The notes beneath the pieces are model-generated. The model did not search any database. It was given only the letters and a program-made list of their open reading frames with translations, and was not told where the DNA came from. The translations under genes and the position numbers were made by a program. A DNA stretch of 64,000 bases from Tritrichomonas musculus (lineage: Eukaryota > Parabasalia > Tritrichomonadida > Tritrichomonadidae), in assembly GCA_039105265.1 (NCBI GenBank), contig JAPFFF010000021.1, positions 1,798,001 to 1,862,000 on the forward strand, in the 5' to 3' direction. Positions 10,126 to 18,614 of this stretch are shown here, in pieces. Position 1 is the stretch's first letter. Every line of letters begins with the position of its first letter.

Positions 10126-10317
10126 GGAGTTTTTCGAAAAAAAAAGTTTTTTCGAAAAAAATACAATTTTTCAGAAAAAAGTTGATTTTTTGGAAACATT
10201 TTTGTGAATTTATTTGGCCGTATGATCAAAAATCATTCAAAACGTTTTCCGAAAATTCTACTTTTTTTGGAAAAACTTTATTTTTTAAGCAAAAAGTATT
10301 TTTTTCGAAAAACCCCT
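10126..10317 (+). mobile_element. short TA-flanked MITE, copy 1
   Basis: A 192-bp element starts GGAGTTTTTCG and ends CGAAAAACCCCT, with TA on both sides. An inverted relative lies at 26,548-26,703. The two share terminal repeats and the internal sequence around AATTTATTTGG and ATTCAAAA, so both chance frames translate to MNLFG followed by a shared EKLYF-KKYFF string. It is non-coding and probably spread by a Tc1/mariner-like transposase. Confidence 0.65.
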
Positions 10318-10511
10318 TATGTTTCAAAAAATAATTTTTCGCTTATAAAAGCATTTATTTCATATGTTATATTAAATAAAGAATTGAAATAATTGATTTG
10401 TTTTATATATAAAAAAAAAATAATAATAATTTCAATCATAACAAAATATATATAAAAAAACAGATGTCAATAAATACCTAAAACTAAAAAGCATTGTCAC
10501 AATTTTTCTCT

Positions 10512-12767
10512 TCATTTTGATGCTCTCGATGCGAAGAAGTTCACGAGTGCTTCGAAAGCGTCAATCAGAACGTCGAAGCTACTCAAGAATTCGGGAGTTG
10601 ATCCGAAGTTGTGTCCAGCGTTTCCATTTGCAATTTTCTTGATCACTGCAGGGATGCAGACTATCATGCACTCCTCCCATCCGGGTGTGCAATTTTCGAC
10701 CTTCAGTGGGATGTGAGACTTGAGCAAAGCGACGGTTTCATCTTTGAGTCCATAAACGACAGTGAGCATGTTTATCAATGTGAAAACGTGAGCCTCGACT
10801 TGAGCTGCCAATTGTTTGATTTGGGCTTGAAGCTCGAACAATCTTTTGATTGATTCTTTAATGATTTCTGTTGTTTTTTCAAGGAGAACGTTTAAATCGT
10901 CAATTGGCTCAGGTGTTGCTGCTTCGTATCTAATAATGATAGCTTTTTGAATGCTCTCTAATTCGCAGACGTTGCTGTGAATAGACTTCTGTAATTCTCG
11001 CTCTTGTGAACGTAAATTGTAATGTTCGCGGGCGACCGTTAAAAGTGGCTCTAATGAAATTTTGTCTTTGCAACTCATCGTCGCTTTAGAAGCCTTGAAA
11101 AGCGCCTGTGATAAAACAGAGAGACCAAAGCCAAGCAAGTTATATTCGTCCGATTCGAGCCGATATCTTTTGTTCTTCGAATCAATTGAAATGGAAACGG
11201 CCGCTCCATTTGTGAGCAAAAGTGACAGCTCGTTGGGACTTTTTAAGACAAGGTTCGGAAAAAGTTCATTAAGAGTGGCAAATCCACCATTCGTGTTCAG
11301 AATGATTTTGTTTTTGGCTTTCACACGTGTTTCTACTTTCTTCACAAAAAATTCAAAGGGAATGTCAAATTCAATACTTTTTGAAAGAAGCCGTTTATCA
11401 CTCCCTGAAAAAATGGCATTAATAGCAATGGTTTGGGTAGCCGGTGGTGCATCAGTGGGACTTAAATCTATTTGAAAGGCAGCTTCTTCCTTGGAAAGAG
11501 TCGGAACTAAAAATGGTGGAACATTTGATATCGATGTCGGAGTATCAACATAGCAATTAACATCACTAAGCGTAATATCACCATTGGATTGTAAAACTAT
11601 TTCAACATGCTTTGGTGATGAACGAGATACATTAACAAAAAGTTGAAGATGATCTAATTTGGGTGATTCGTTGATTCGTAAGTTTATTCGTTCAATGTGT
11701 TGCTTTAATTGCTCTTCTGTAATTATTGGAAGTTTGGGTAGACCTAAACCTTTTGTATCATGAGTTCCAAGATACCCAACAATTATTTGTCCATCAATTC
11801 CCATTAAAGCGAGAAGACCTTGATTCTGTGAAACATCTATGATAGAAATGCCAATCGCTGGTGAATCAATTGTTAATTGCCATACTTTTTGAAAATTAAG
11901 ATAAATGCATACATTTTTGTCTAGACTTGATATTAGTAAATTATTGCATTTTTTGTTCTTTTCGTTCACTGAATTATAAGCATGCGATGAAATGGCATTT
12001 CCATTATGATTCGCTAGCGATTTAATTCTGCCGCTTTCATTTAAAACTGCAAGCATTCTTTCACCAACTACTGCAATTTCAAAGCTTGATGCTGTAACAA
12101 ATTTTGCTTTTGATTGCCAGTAATGGATAGAAATGGCTTGTTCACCAAAAACATAACTCCATTCTTCAACAGGTTCAGCGTCGCCATGATCAGACATAAT
12201 AATATTTTTTCGGTAGCAGGCAATTTTGTAATCAGCTGATGCAAAAATAAATGATTCTAGAATTGGAATATAGCAAAATGGTAAGGGGATGAAAAAGTGT
12301 GGAATTTTGAACGAGATTGCGCCAGAAAAACTTAAAACAGTTAAAAATCCATCTGTTGATTGAATTAAAATTTGCTTTGGGCGTGATTCGCTTTCCATAT
12401 GAGTCGATATGAAATTGTAAGAGGAGTGTGAAAGTGTAAAAGATTGGTTCTCCTTAGTAACAATCGCTGTTTGATCTTGCTTTAAATCGTATAAAACAAG
12501 TCTGTTTGGAAAAAGAACCGCAAGTGATTGTACATTAGGTTTGATAAAATTGCCATATTCCAACTGAAGTATTGGCGCATTCAAATTGATTTCTGTATGA
12601 GCTGAAGATTCTCCAGCTAAAGTAGGAAAAAAAAATCGTAATATTCCGGAAAAGCTCCCTGTTACAATACAGGTTTGCTGTTCAAAAGTGAAAGAATAGA
12701 AAGCATCTGGGCTAAATTCTTCGGTTGGAAATCGTTCTGACTCCCAAAATGATCGCAAATGAAACAT
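10512..12767 (-). CDS. BBS9: BBS9/PTHB1, BBSome subunit, 751 aa
   Basis: BBS9 is a core subunit of the BBSome, the coat that moves membrane proteins in and out of cilia and flagella. Collinear matches to human PTHB1 run along the whole protein: GSFSGILRFFFP (residues 37-48), PILQLEYGNFI then LAVLFPNRLVLYDL, IQSTDGFLTV, the FGEQAISI segment, VVGERMLAVL, LALMGIDGQIIVGYLGT, and in the helical C-terminal part LEPLLTVAREHYNLR, RYEAATPEPIDDLNVLL and GWEE. The order is N-terminal beta-propeller (about 1-370), ear/platform region (about 380-560) and C-terminal helices. The ATG at 12767 gives MFHLRSFWESERF, which lines up with the start of human PTHB1; the frame upstream has no ATG. It is about 130 residues shorter than human, mainly at the C-terminus. 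Confidence 0.9.
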   Translation of the reverse strand: MFHLRSFWESERFPTEEFSPDAFYSFTFEQQTCIVTGSFSGILRFFFPTLAGESSAHTEINLNAPILQLEYGNFIKPNVQSLAVLFPNRLVLYDLKQDQTAIVTKENQSFTLSHSSYNFISTHMESESRPKQILIQSTDGFLTVLSFSGAISFKIPHFFIPLPFCYIPILESFIFASADYKIACYRKNIIMSDHGDAEPVEEWSYVFGEQAISIHYWQSKAKFVTASSFEIAVVGERMLAVLNESGRIKSLANHNGNAISSHAYNSVNEKNKKCNNLLISSLDKNVCIYLNFQKVWQLTIDSPAIGISIIDVSQNQGLLALMGIDGQIIVGYLGTHDTKGLGLPKLPIITEEQLKQHIERINLRINESPKLDHLQLFVNVSRSSPKHVEIVLQSNGDITLSDVNCYVDTPTSISNVPPFLVPTLSKEEAAFQIDLSPTDAPPATQTIAINAIFSGSDKRLLSKSIEFDIPFEFFVKKVETRVKAKNKIILNTNGGFATLNELFPNLVLKSPNELSLLLTNGAAVSISIDSKNKRYRLESDEYNLLGFGLSVLSQALFKASKATMSCKDKISLEPLLTVAREHYNLRSQERELQKSIHSNVCELESIQKAIIIRYEAATPEPIDDLNVLLEKTTEIIKESIKRLFELQAQIKQLAAQVEAHVFTLINMLTVVYGLKDETVALLKSHIPLKVENCTPGWEECMIVCIPAVIKKIANGNAGHNFGSTPEFLSSFDVLIDAFEALVNFFASRASK

Positions 12768-13056
12768 TTGATTTTTTTGAAAACAAAAAATTTCCGAATG
12801 TAAACGGGCATTTATTCTTTTCGATTTAAACAAGAGCCTGGAGAAAGCTTATAATACTCTAAGCAATGAAATTGAAAATATTAAATTTGATATTTCAAAA
12901 AACAGATTAGAATGAAATAGAAATCTATTTAATAAAATATTTTCGAATATTAATATCGTATTTTATTGATCAATACAGCAATATTAATGGGAAAAATAAA
13001 TATGAAATAATGTTCATATTTGACTATAATAGCATTAGAATGATTTATAAGAAAAA

Positions 13057-13653
13057 TCAGTCTTTCCTCATTAAATATACCATAATTGTAACAGATTGAT
13101 TAGGCATTGTAAATGTAAAAGTTCCTTCTCCTTCACCAATATCACATATTTCTTCACCTGTTTCCGTTTCATTCAAAACAATATGTGTAATATCAAGAGG
13201 ATAGTAATCTTCAAACTTTGAGCTCAAATCAACAAGCTTCAAAGTAAATGTTACCTTTTCACCTGCAGCCGCTTTGTCTATGCATTGAAAATCAACAGAA
13301 AGATTTGATCCATTTCCGAGGGTATCGTATTCAATAGAATACATAGTATTTGAGCCTATTGGTTGCTTATATTCTAAATAAATGTAAACAGTGACGTTTT
13401 GGTTAGGCATTAAAAAAGAGAATACTCCATTTATATTACTAATGTCAGATTTCCCTTTTTGGTTTTGAATGCTTAACTTGACTGAGTTGATACTATATTT
13501 TTCATCGTTTAAAATTACTGTAAAATTAACAGTTTCTCCTGTTCTAGCTTTTTCAGGTATATTTACTTTAACTTTTGTCAAATTTGTTGCGTCACCAGAA
13601 ATAAGTGTTTGAATTGTGTATTCTGAACTTGAAGATGTTGTTTTATTTTCCAT
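13057..13653 (-). CDS. two-repeat InlB B-repeat-like protein, 198 aa
   Basis: The protein consists of two copies of a beta-sandwich repeat, at about residues 25-97 and 108-196. Each has the pattern of bacterial divergent InlB B-repeats: GETVNFTVILNDEKYSI ending GVFSFLMPNQNVTVYIYL, and GEKVTFTLKLVD ending GTFTFTMPNQSVTIMVYL. The FxMPNQxVT ending is the hallmark. In bacteria such repeats are stalks or adhesive parts of surface proteins. There is no signal peptide, LPXTG motif or membrane helix, so the copy here may be cytosolic. The ATG at 13653 follows a TTTTCAACATC string resembling a trichomonad Inr. A bacterial origin by transfer is plausible but inferred. Confidence 0.7.
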   Translation of the reverse strand: MENKTTSSSSEYTIQTLISGDATNLTKVKVNIPEKARTGETVNFTVILNDEKYSINSVKLSIQNQKGKSDISNINGVFSFLMPNQNVTVYIYLEYKQPIGSNTMYSIEYDTLGNGSNLSVDFQCIDKAAAGEKVTFTLKLVDLSSKFEDYYPLDITHIVLNETETGEEICDIGEGEGTFTFTMPNQSVTIMVYLMRKD

Positions 13654-13949
13654 ATTGATGTTGAAAAAGAAAAATAGTGAAGCAAAATTTGATTAAAACT
13701 TTTTCAATATTTATATTGAAAATATTAGAAAAAAGAGTATTAAGAATATTTTACTTTCCATTGCTTTCATAAAACAAATAAACAATTTAACTTATTACAT
13801 CCGTACTGGTGATTTATAAAAAAGAATAAAAGACATCAATTTCCAATTACATATATGTATGTCAATATACACTATATAAATTTATTCAATAATAATAACA
13901 AAACAAACAAAGTATTGTTTCATATATAGAATAATAATATAGGATATAA

Positions 13950-15110
13950 TTATAAGCGAATTTTGAGAAGAGGAGGTTTTCCACGTCCAAACGGTACAGT
14001 TTTGGACATCATTTCTTTTTCTTTAAGTTGTGTCACAAAACCTTGGTTAATATTAACAGCAGGTCTCTTTGTTTTAACCAATGCAAAAGCAGCATCATAT
14101 GAGAGTTTCTTTTTTTCCATTAAATATGCAACGCCAAGTGCTGCAGATCTCGAAATTCCAAGTCTGCAATGAGCAAAAACTGTCCCACCATTATTAATTG
14201 CTCTTTTGGTAAATTCAACTGCGTTCCAAAAATCTTCATTAAGTTCTTCAAACACGCAGTCGCTCATTTTAACATTATAATATACAATTCCATCTGAAGT
14301 AGTGGAGTTAGTTATAAACCCATTTAAATTAACGACATGTGTCACGCCAATTTTGTGAAGTAAATCAGTATCTTGAGCTGCTAGTTCACTTCCAATATAA
14401 AATCCGTCATCAACAAAGTCGCATGGATTTGTATTCGGATATGATGTGCTTACACCTACAGTTGTTGGATCATTGACTGTATTTTCTGAATCTGTTGAAT
14501 TAGAAGAAGTTGACATGAACGTTGTCTGGAGTGTACATAATTGGCATGGGCGAGATCTTTGTGTAGATCTTCTGAGAAAAAGAGTTGTGGTTGGCTGACC
14601 AGGCAATTGAGCTGTTGGATGAGTTGGAGACGAAGCTCTTAGGGATCCAGTAGGAGGAGACAAAGCAGCTGATAACGATCTGACACTTTTTAAATCATAA
14701 AAAATAGAGGAAGCATCGATTCCATTTAAACATGAATATTCTGAAAATGGAAATGTTCGACTGAAATCTATAATTTCATTTATAAGAGTCTTGGAAATTG
14801 TGTTTGATGTTAGCAGCCAAAGGCAATATGTCGTAAATTTGTAAGGGGTGATACGATAATTTTGATGAACTGTTCTTAGTAAATCTACTTGAGAATATTT
14901 TTTCTTGGGCCCTTCAACAAGTTGAGGGAGGTCTCCTGTAAAAGGTTCAATCATAAGAATTGGGTTTGAACAGTAGGATACAGGATGATCTATAAAATCT
15001 AAAAATGAAATAGGAGTCAATGTATTTTTTTCATAAACAAGAAGCATAAGAGCTTGTTTGTTTGGACTAGAACTATTTTGTTCGTGTTCAAGGCTAAAAA
15101 CTTGACCCAT
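13950..15110 (-). CDS. dual-specificity protein phosphatase, 386 aa
   Basis: The C-terminal domain (about residues 232-375) is a cysteine-based dual-specificity phosphatase. It starts CDFVDDGFYIGSELAA, has the general acid D284 in MSDC, and the signature HCRLGISRS with C315 as nucleophile and R321 in the phosphate loop. The 31-residue spacing from Asp to Cys is normal, and AYLM follows as usual. All catalytic residues are present, so it should be active. The N-terminus MGQVFS fits the N-myristoylation consensus (Gly2, Ser6), suggesting membrane anchoring. Residues 10-130 form an unrecognised folded region (LMLLVYEKNTLTPISFLDFI), and a Ser/Pro/Thr-rich linker follows at about 145-230. The substrate is unknown. 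Confidence 0.88.
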   Translation of the reverse strand: MGQVFSLEHEQNSSSPNKQALMLLVYEKNTLTPISFLDFIDHPVSYCSNPILMIEPFTGDLPQLVEGPKKKYSQVDLLRTVHQNYRITPYKFTTYCLWLLTSNTISKTLINEIIDFSRTFPFSEYSCLNGIDASSIFYDLKSVRSLSAALSPPTGSLRASSPTHPTAQLPGQPTTTLFLRRSTQRSRPCQLCTLQTTFMSTSSNSTDSENTVNDPTTVGVSTSYPNTNPCDFVDDGFYIGSELAAQDTDLLHKIGVTHVVNLNGFITNSTTSDGIVYYNVKMSDCVFEELNEDFWNAVEFTKRAINNGGTVFAHCRLGISRSAALGVAYLMEKKKLSYDAAFALVKTKRPAVNINQGFVTQLKEKEMMSKTVPFGRGKPPLLKIRL

Positions 15111-15804
15111 GTTTCGAAATTTTGATCCAAAAAACGAGAAAATTTTAACTTTTTGACTTTATTTAAATACTAATTCAAATATTTTAATTTTTTAAGTTCA
15201 AAAATACGTTAATAATATTTTTATGAAGGTTTTTTTCAAATAATTGAATAATAGATTCGTTATTAAACTTTTTGAGAAAATTATTTCGTTTCAAATTAAT
15301 TAAAACAATCGATTTTACTAAGCTATCATGCTAAGCTTTTAATATTATAACTTATTTGATCTTAATACCATATTTTTCTAATTCCTTGTTTAAAGTATAT
15401 TCACATTTTCATGTTTTTTTTTTTTTTTCATTTTCAATATGTTTATATAACTTTTCAAATTGTTAAAATGTTTGGAAGAAATGAAATGTGTTGTAAATTT
15501 GGTGCTGAAATCAAAAATATGATATTCATAAAAAAGATGAATCAGATTATTCGAAAACATAAAAAATGTCTAAATCAAAAGTAATTTAGTTATCAATAAA
15601 ATGAATCTTTCTATTCTTGATCCATTATTAATCAAATTGGCGAGAAAGCATAAAAATAGCTTCATTATTATTGTTTTTTGAAATATAGCAAGCCAACTAA
15701 GTATCTTTTTTTAAGCTTTAATAACAATAGTATCAATTAAAAATAGATTTAAAGTTAAATATATGTTTAATAAAAGTAAATGTTGCACAAAAAAAAGAAA
15801 ACAC
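15111..15804. other. intergenic spacer
   Basis: AT-rich DNA between two same-strand genes. Only short frames occur, with no conserved motif, RNA gene or repeat that I can support. Confidence 0.5.
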
Positions 15805-16023
15805 TTATACTGGTGTTTGTAATCGTGAATCAAAAGGAGTAAGAGGTTCTGACTCTGTTGGTACGACTGCTCTAGGCTTGTACGGATTATTTTCAATAAG
15901 CCAATTAGCTAAAAATCGGATTGGATCATCTGGTTTTTCTTTGCAGAGTATTGTTAATCCTTTAAGTAAAGTAGGATAGACACGATCTTTAATCTTTTGA
16001 ACATCTGGGTTACTTCCTTCCAT
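15805..16023 (-). CDS. DPY-30 motif protein, 72 aa
   Basis: The whole protein is essentially one DPY-30 dimerisation motif: VYPTLLKGLTILCKEKP then DDPIRFLANWLIENNPY, close to the family core of an L-P-I-L-x-x-G-L helix followed by R-P-x-D-P-I-x-x-L-A-x-x-L. DPY-30 domains dimerise and bind an amphipathic helix in a partner. The partner is either ASH2L in the Set1/COMPASS H3K4 methyltransferase or radial-spoke and related proteins in the axoneme. Sequence alone does not choose between them. The ATG at 16023 (MEGSNPDV) is right for family length; the frame reaches further upstream only with a non-ATG codon. An Inr-like TCATCATTTG lies 8-17 bases upstream. The C-terminal tail is Pro-rich. Confidence 0.85.
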   Translation of the reverse strand: MEGSNPDVQKIKDRVYPTLLKGLTILCKEKPDDPIRFLANWLIENNPYKPRAVVPTESEPLTPFDSRLQTPV

Positions 16024-16392
16024 CTTATAACAAATGATGAAAACGTATTTTTTTTTTAAATAAGAATTCAATTTTGATAACTAACGAAAACATTTAACCT
16101 ATTTAAGTCAATTTTTTATAATCTAGTGAAAGAAGATAACAATTTAAATAAATCTCATGATTCCATCTTTAATTTATAGTGAAAATGCTAAAAAGATTCA
16201 AGGGCATCTTTAAAATTCATGATCTTAAAAAATCTCGTATGCTAATCTTTGATTCAAAGACTTTGAACGATATCAGTATTTAAACATTTTTTGGAAAATA
16301 ATCGTTAAACACAAATATATAAAATAAAACTTTTTACAAACTAAAAGCCATCTGAAATAAATTAAGTATAATTAGCAATTTGTTTCTATAAT
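16024..16392. promoter_or_regulatory. intergenic spacer with Inr-like start
   Basis: On the minus strand TTTTCATCATTTG (core at 16,031-16,040) precedes the DPY-30 start codon and matches the trichomonad initiator pattern TCAYTW. The rest of the spacer is AT-rich with no visible gene. Confidence 0.5.
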
Positions 16393-17205
16393 TTACATTT
16401 CGTTCAACGCTTCTTGCTGTTTTTGGTAATCAAGCCCAAATAATATATTTTCAAATTTTTTGTTTCTTGATTTTCCTTCAAAATACATATCCATCAAAGC
16501 AGTAAATGTCTTCAAGGTAACTAGTGCATCAGAACCTGCTTGATGCTGTGGTCCTACTCTTAACACATTGAGCTCATTAGCTAGTGCCTGAAGTCCTCCG
16601 CAGCTAATATTATCGTTATCTTCTGCCATGAGTTTTAAGTCGTAATAATGAGGAAACATCACATTGAGAAGTTTGAAGAATTCTAATTCATCTCTTGGAA
16701 GAGGTTTGCAAGTAAGCATTTTAATTAAATAGCCAAAGTCTGAACTGCTATGAAAAGTGATATAATAAATATCATCATTCATGATAAGGCCTGATGTGTA
16801 AAGAAGCTGACTGAAATCAAAAACGTTGATTCCATCTGAATTAAATCTACTGAAATCGATTCCAGATTGTTGAAGGAGTTCAATTGCTGGTGTTGTATGC
16901 ATATCTTCTTCGAGATTGAACTTAAAGTTAAATTGCCAGGTGCAGCATGGAGTTGGAAAGTTTCCATGCCCATCACCAAGTGTGATACCAATCTGAATAA
17001 TTTTGAGGAAATCGACGTTGCAGCGCATTAAATGATAATTAAAACTTTCTTGCGATGAAAATGTTCCAATAGGCTTTGCAATAACACCTGGAAATTCAGT
17101 ATCCATCGCAACGTATGGAAAATCGTCTAGAAGGTCTGAAATAATTGCCATTTCTTGTTCGAGGTTGTGTGCCCAAACATCGCGGATTGAAAAATCTTCG
17201 GACAT
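16393..17205 (-). CDS. CAF1/POP2 (CNOT7) mRNA deadenylase, 270 aa
   Basis: This is the catalytic 3'-5' exonuclease of the CCR4-NOT complex that shortens mRNA poly(A) tails in the cytoplasm. It is a DEDD-family nuclease and all four acidic residues are present at family spacing: D35 and E37 in AMDTEFPG, D156 in FHSSSDFGYL, and D226 in HQAGSDALVT. Other hallmarks are the N-terminal IRDVWAHNLEQEM, the LKIIQIGITLGD strand and the C-terminal MYFEGK. The length, about 270 residues, is typical of CNOT7/8, so it seems whole. The ATG at 17205 is the first in frame, following a TTTTCAGACT Inr-like string. It lies among same-strand genes with no functional link that I can see. Confidence 0.95.
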   Translation of the reverse strand: MSEDFSIRDVWAHNLEQEMAIISDLLDDFPYVAMDTEFPGVIAKPIGTFSSQESFNYHLMRCNVDFLKIIQIGITLGDGHGNFPTPCCTWQFNFKFNLEEDMHTTPAIELLQQSGIDFSRFNSDGINVFDFSQLLYTSGLIMNDDIYYITFHSSSDFGYLIKMLTCKPLPRDELEFFKLLNVMFPHYYDLKLMAEDNDNISCGGLQALANELNVLRVGPQHQAGSDALVTLKTFTALMDMYFEGKSRNKKFENILFGLDYQKQQEALNEM

Positions 17206-17503
17206 TTCAAGTTTAGTCTGAAAATAGACTTTGGTATTATTATTGAAATTTTTTTTATTTTGTTTGGTTTTACCTCAAAAAGTTAATCAGACAGCTACAG
17301 AAAAGTTAACGAAAAGCAAAATATGACTTATTATCCATCCCCATTAAAATGCAATTTATGAACGAATGAAAAAGTAGTATTTACAGCTGCAGCAAAAATG
17401 GCAAGGAAATCTATCATTTTTAATTTTTAATGAAAATAACTATTGATAATTCAGAAATTATAAATATTTACTCAAAGATTTTATTACTATCGATTCTTAA
17501 ATT

Positions 17504-18361
17504 TTAAGCTGTTGCGTTAGGATTTCTATGTATGCACAATGCGCGAACAGCTGTAACGATTTGAAGTTCTAAATCTCCATTATCTTCAAACACATAATGC
17601 TTTTTACTTTCAAGTAAATCGCGAATTTCATGTGTAAATGTGTCATCTGTCATATCTAGAAGTTTGAAATTTCTTGAAGCTTCATTAATACAATCGTTGT
17701 GTCTGTCCATGAGCATGTCAATGAGCTCGAGATAGTTGGATGGTTCTTCTTCTTCGCCAAACTCATTGTATGGCATAGTAATAACTGGATCTTGATCAGA
17801 ATCTTCAACATACTCAACATTAAACTCTCTGCAAACTTCTCTTAAAACTTCGTTAGAAGGGCATGGATATTCAATATTCCATCCAGCATTAAGAAGGTTG
17901 CGAGTAAAAGAAGGATATGTTTCTGCTTTTCTATACCAATGGTTTGCAACATGTTTTCCATCAACAATTATTTTTTCTTCGTTTGAAAGAATAATTAATC
18001 CAATAAGGTAGTTAGGTTGTTTGCTAAGAGGAGTCCCTTTAAGCACGTACATTGAAGCGCGTGAAACGGACGAAAAATTTTTCAAGTTTGATAATTGAGA
18101 ACTATCAGCGTTTAAAAGATTAATATTTGGTTGGAACGCAAGGCCGTCAAGCGAAGTAATTTTACATCTTGAAATGTTTAGCTCTTTAAGAGTTGATCTT
18201 GACTTGATTAAGGATAAATCTGGTTCAGCAACATTCGATAGGTTAAGTTTTCCAGTTCGTAAAAAAGCAAGCTCACACTTTCTAAGCCAATGTGGCTCAT
18301 TAATTCCTGTTCCAATATATCGAGGGCCAGATTTCTTGGGTGTTAAGCGCTCCCTTTTCAT
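17504..18361 (-). CDS. leucine-rich-repeat-like protein, 285 aa
   Basis: Residues about 35-125 contain three or four LRR-like turns: GKLNLSNVAEPDLSLI, LKELNISRCKITSLDGL, INLLNADSSQLSNLKNF, then a cap-like YVLKGTPLSKQPNYL. This layout recalls short SDS22/U2A'-type LRR domains, which bind proteins. The N-terminus is basic (MKRERLTPKKSGPRY) and could hold a nuclear localisation signal. The C-terminal 130 residues are acidic and helical (EFGEEEEPSNYLELI) without a recognised domain. Function is unknown; a splicing or nuclear scaffold role would be speculation. The start is the first in-frame ATG. Confidence 0.7.
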   Translation of the reverse strand: MKRERLTPKKSGPRYIGTGINEPHWLRKCELAFLRTGKLNLSNVAEPDLSLIKSRSTLKELNISRCKITSLDGLAFQPNINLLNADSSQLSNLKNFSSVSRASMYVLKGTPLSKQPNYLIGLIILSNEEKIIVDGKHVANHWYRKAETYPSFTRNLLNAGWNIEYPCPSNEVLREVCREFNVEYVEDSDQDPVITMPYNEFGEEEEPSNYLELIDMLMDRHNDCINEASRNFKLLDMTDDTFTHEIRDLLESKKHYVFEDNGDLELQIVTAVRALCIHRNPNATA

Positions 18362-18614
18362 ATCTAAACAGTCCTAAACGTTCAACCATAATTTCATATA
18401 ACTTTTTAAATGGCGCAAGCATAATTATGAAATTTGAATTAAAATTTTAAGATGGCGCTATTTTTTTTTTTTTGAAAATAAATGCTTTTCCCAAGATTTG
18501 TAATTGATTTCCCCAAAGCGTGACCTTTTAAACATCTATCTAATTTAAATAAGAATATTAAAATCAATATTTGAAGAAAAAAAGATGATTTATTAATGAC
18601 TGTATTTTATTATT

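Larger units (their letters stand above)
7457..10511. other. 3-kb AT-rich intergenic region with repeats
   Basis: No convincing gene lies between the kinase stop and the end of BBS9. The region has many short AT-rich frames without conserved motifs. It holds a 73-bp-spaced direct duplication, a candidate inverted-repeat element (8,765-10,094) and one copy of a short TA-flanked element (10,126-10,317), each listed separately. Weak inverted CACCAAAAG/CTTTTGG strings at about 7,990-8,545 may mark another decayed element. Confidence 0.6.

Noticed and set aside
10204-10392. Small frame MNLFGRMIKNHS, and its relative at 26,467-26,661
   Set aside because: Both lie in copies of a short TA-flanked MITE, which explains their similarity without coding.
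12768-12833. N-terminal extension of BBS9
   Set aside because: It would start at TTG. The ATG at 12767 aligns with the human PTHB1 N-terminus.
16024-16071. N-terminal extension of the DPY-30 protein
   Set aside because: It has no ATG start, covers the Inr-like motif and exceeds the usual family length.
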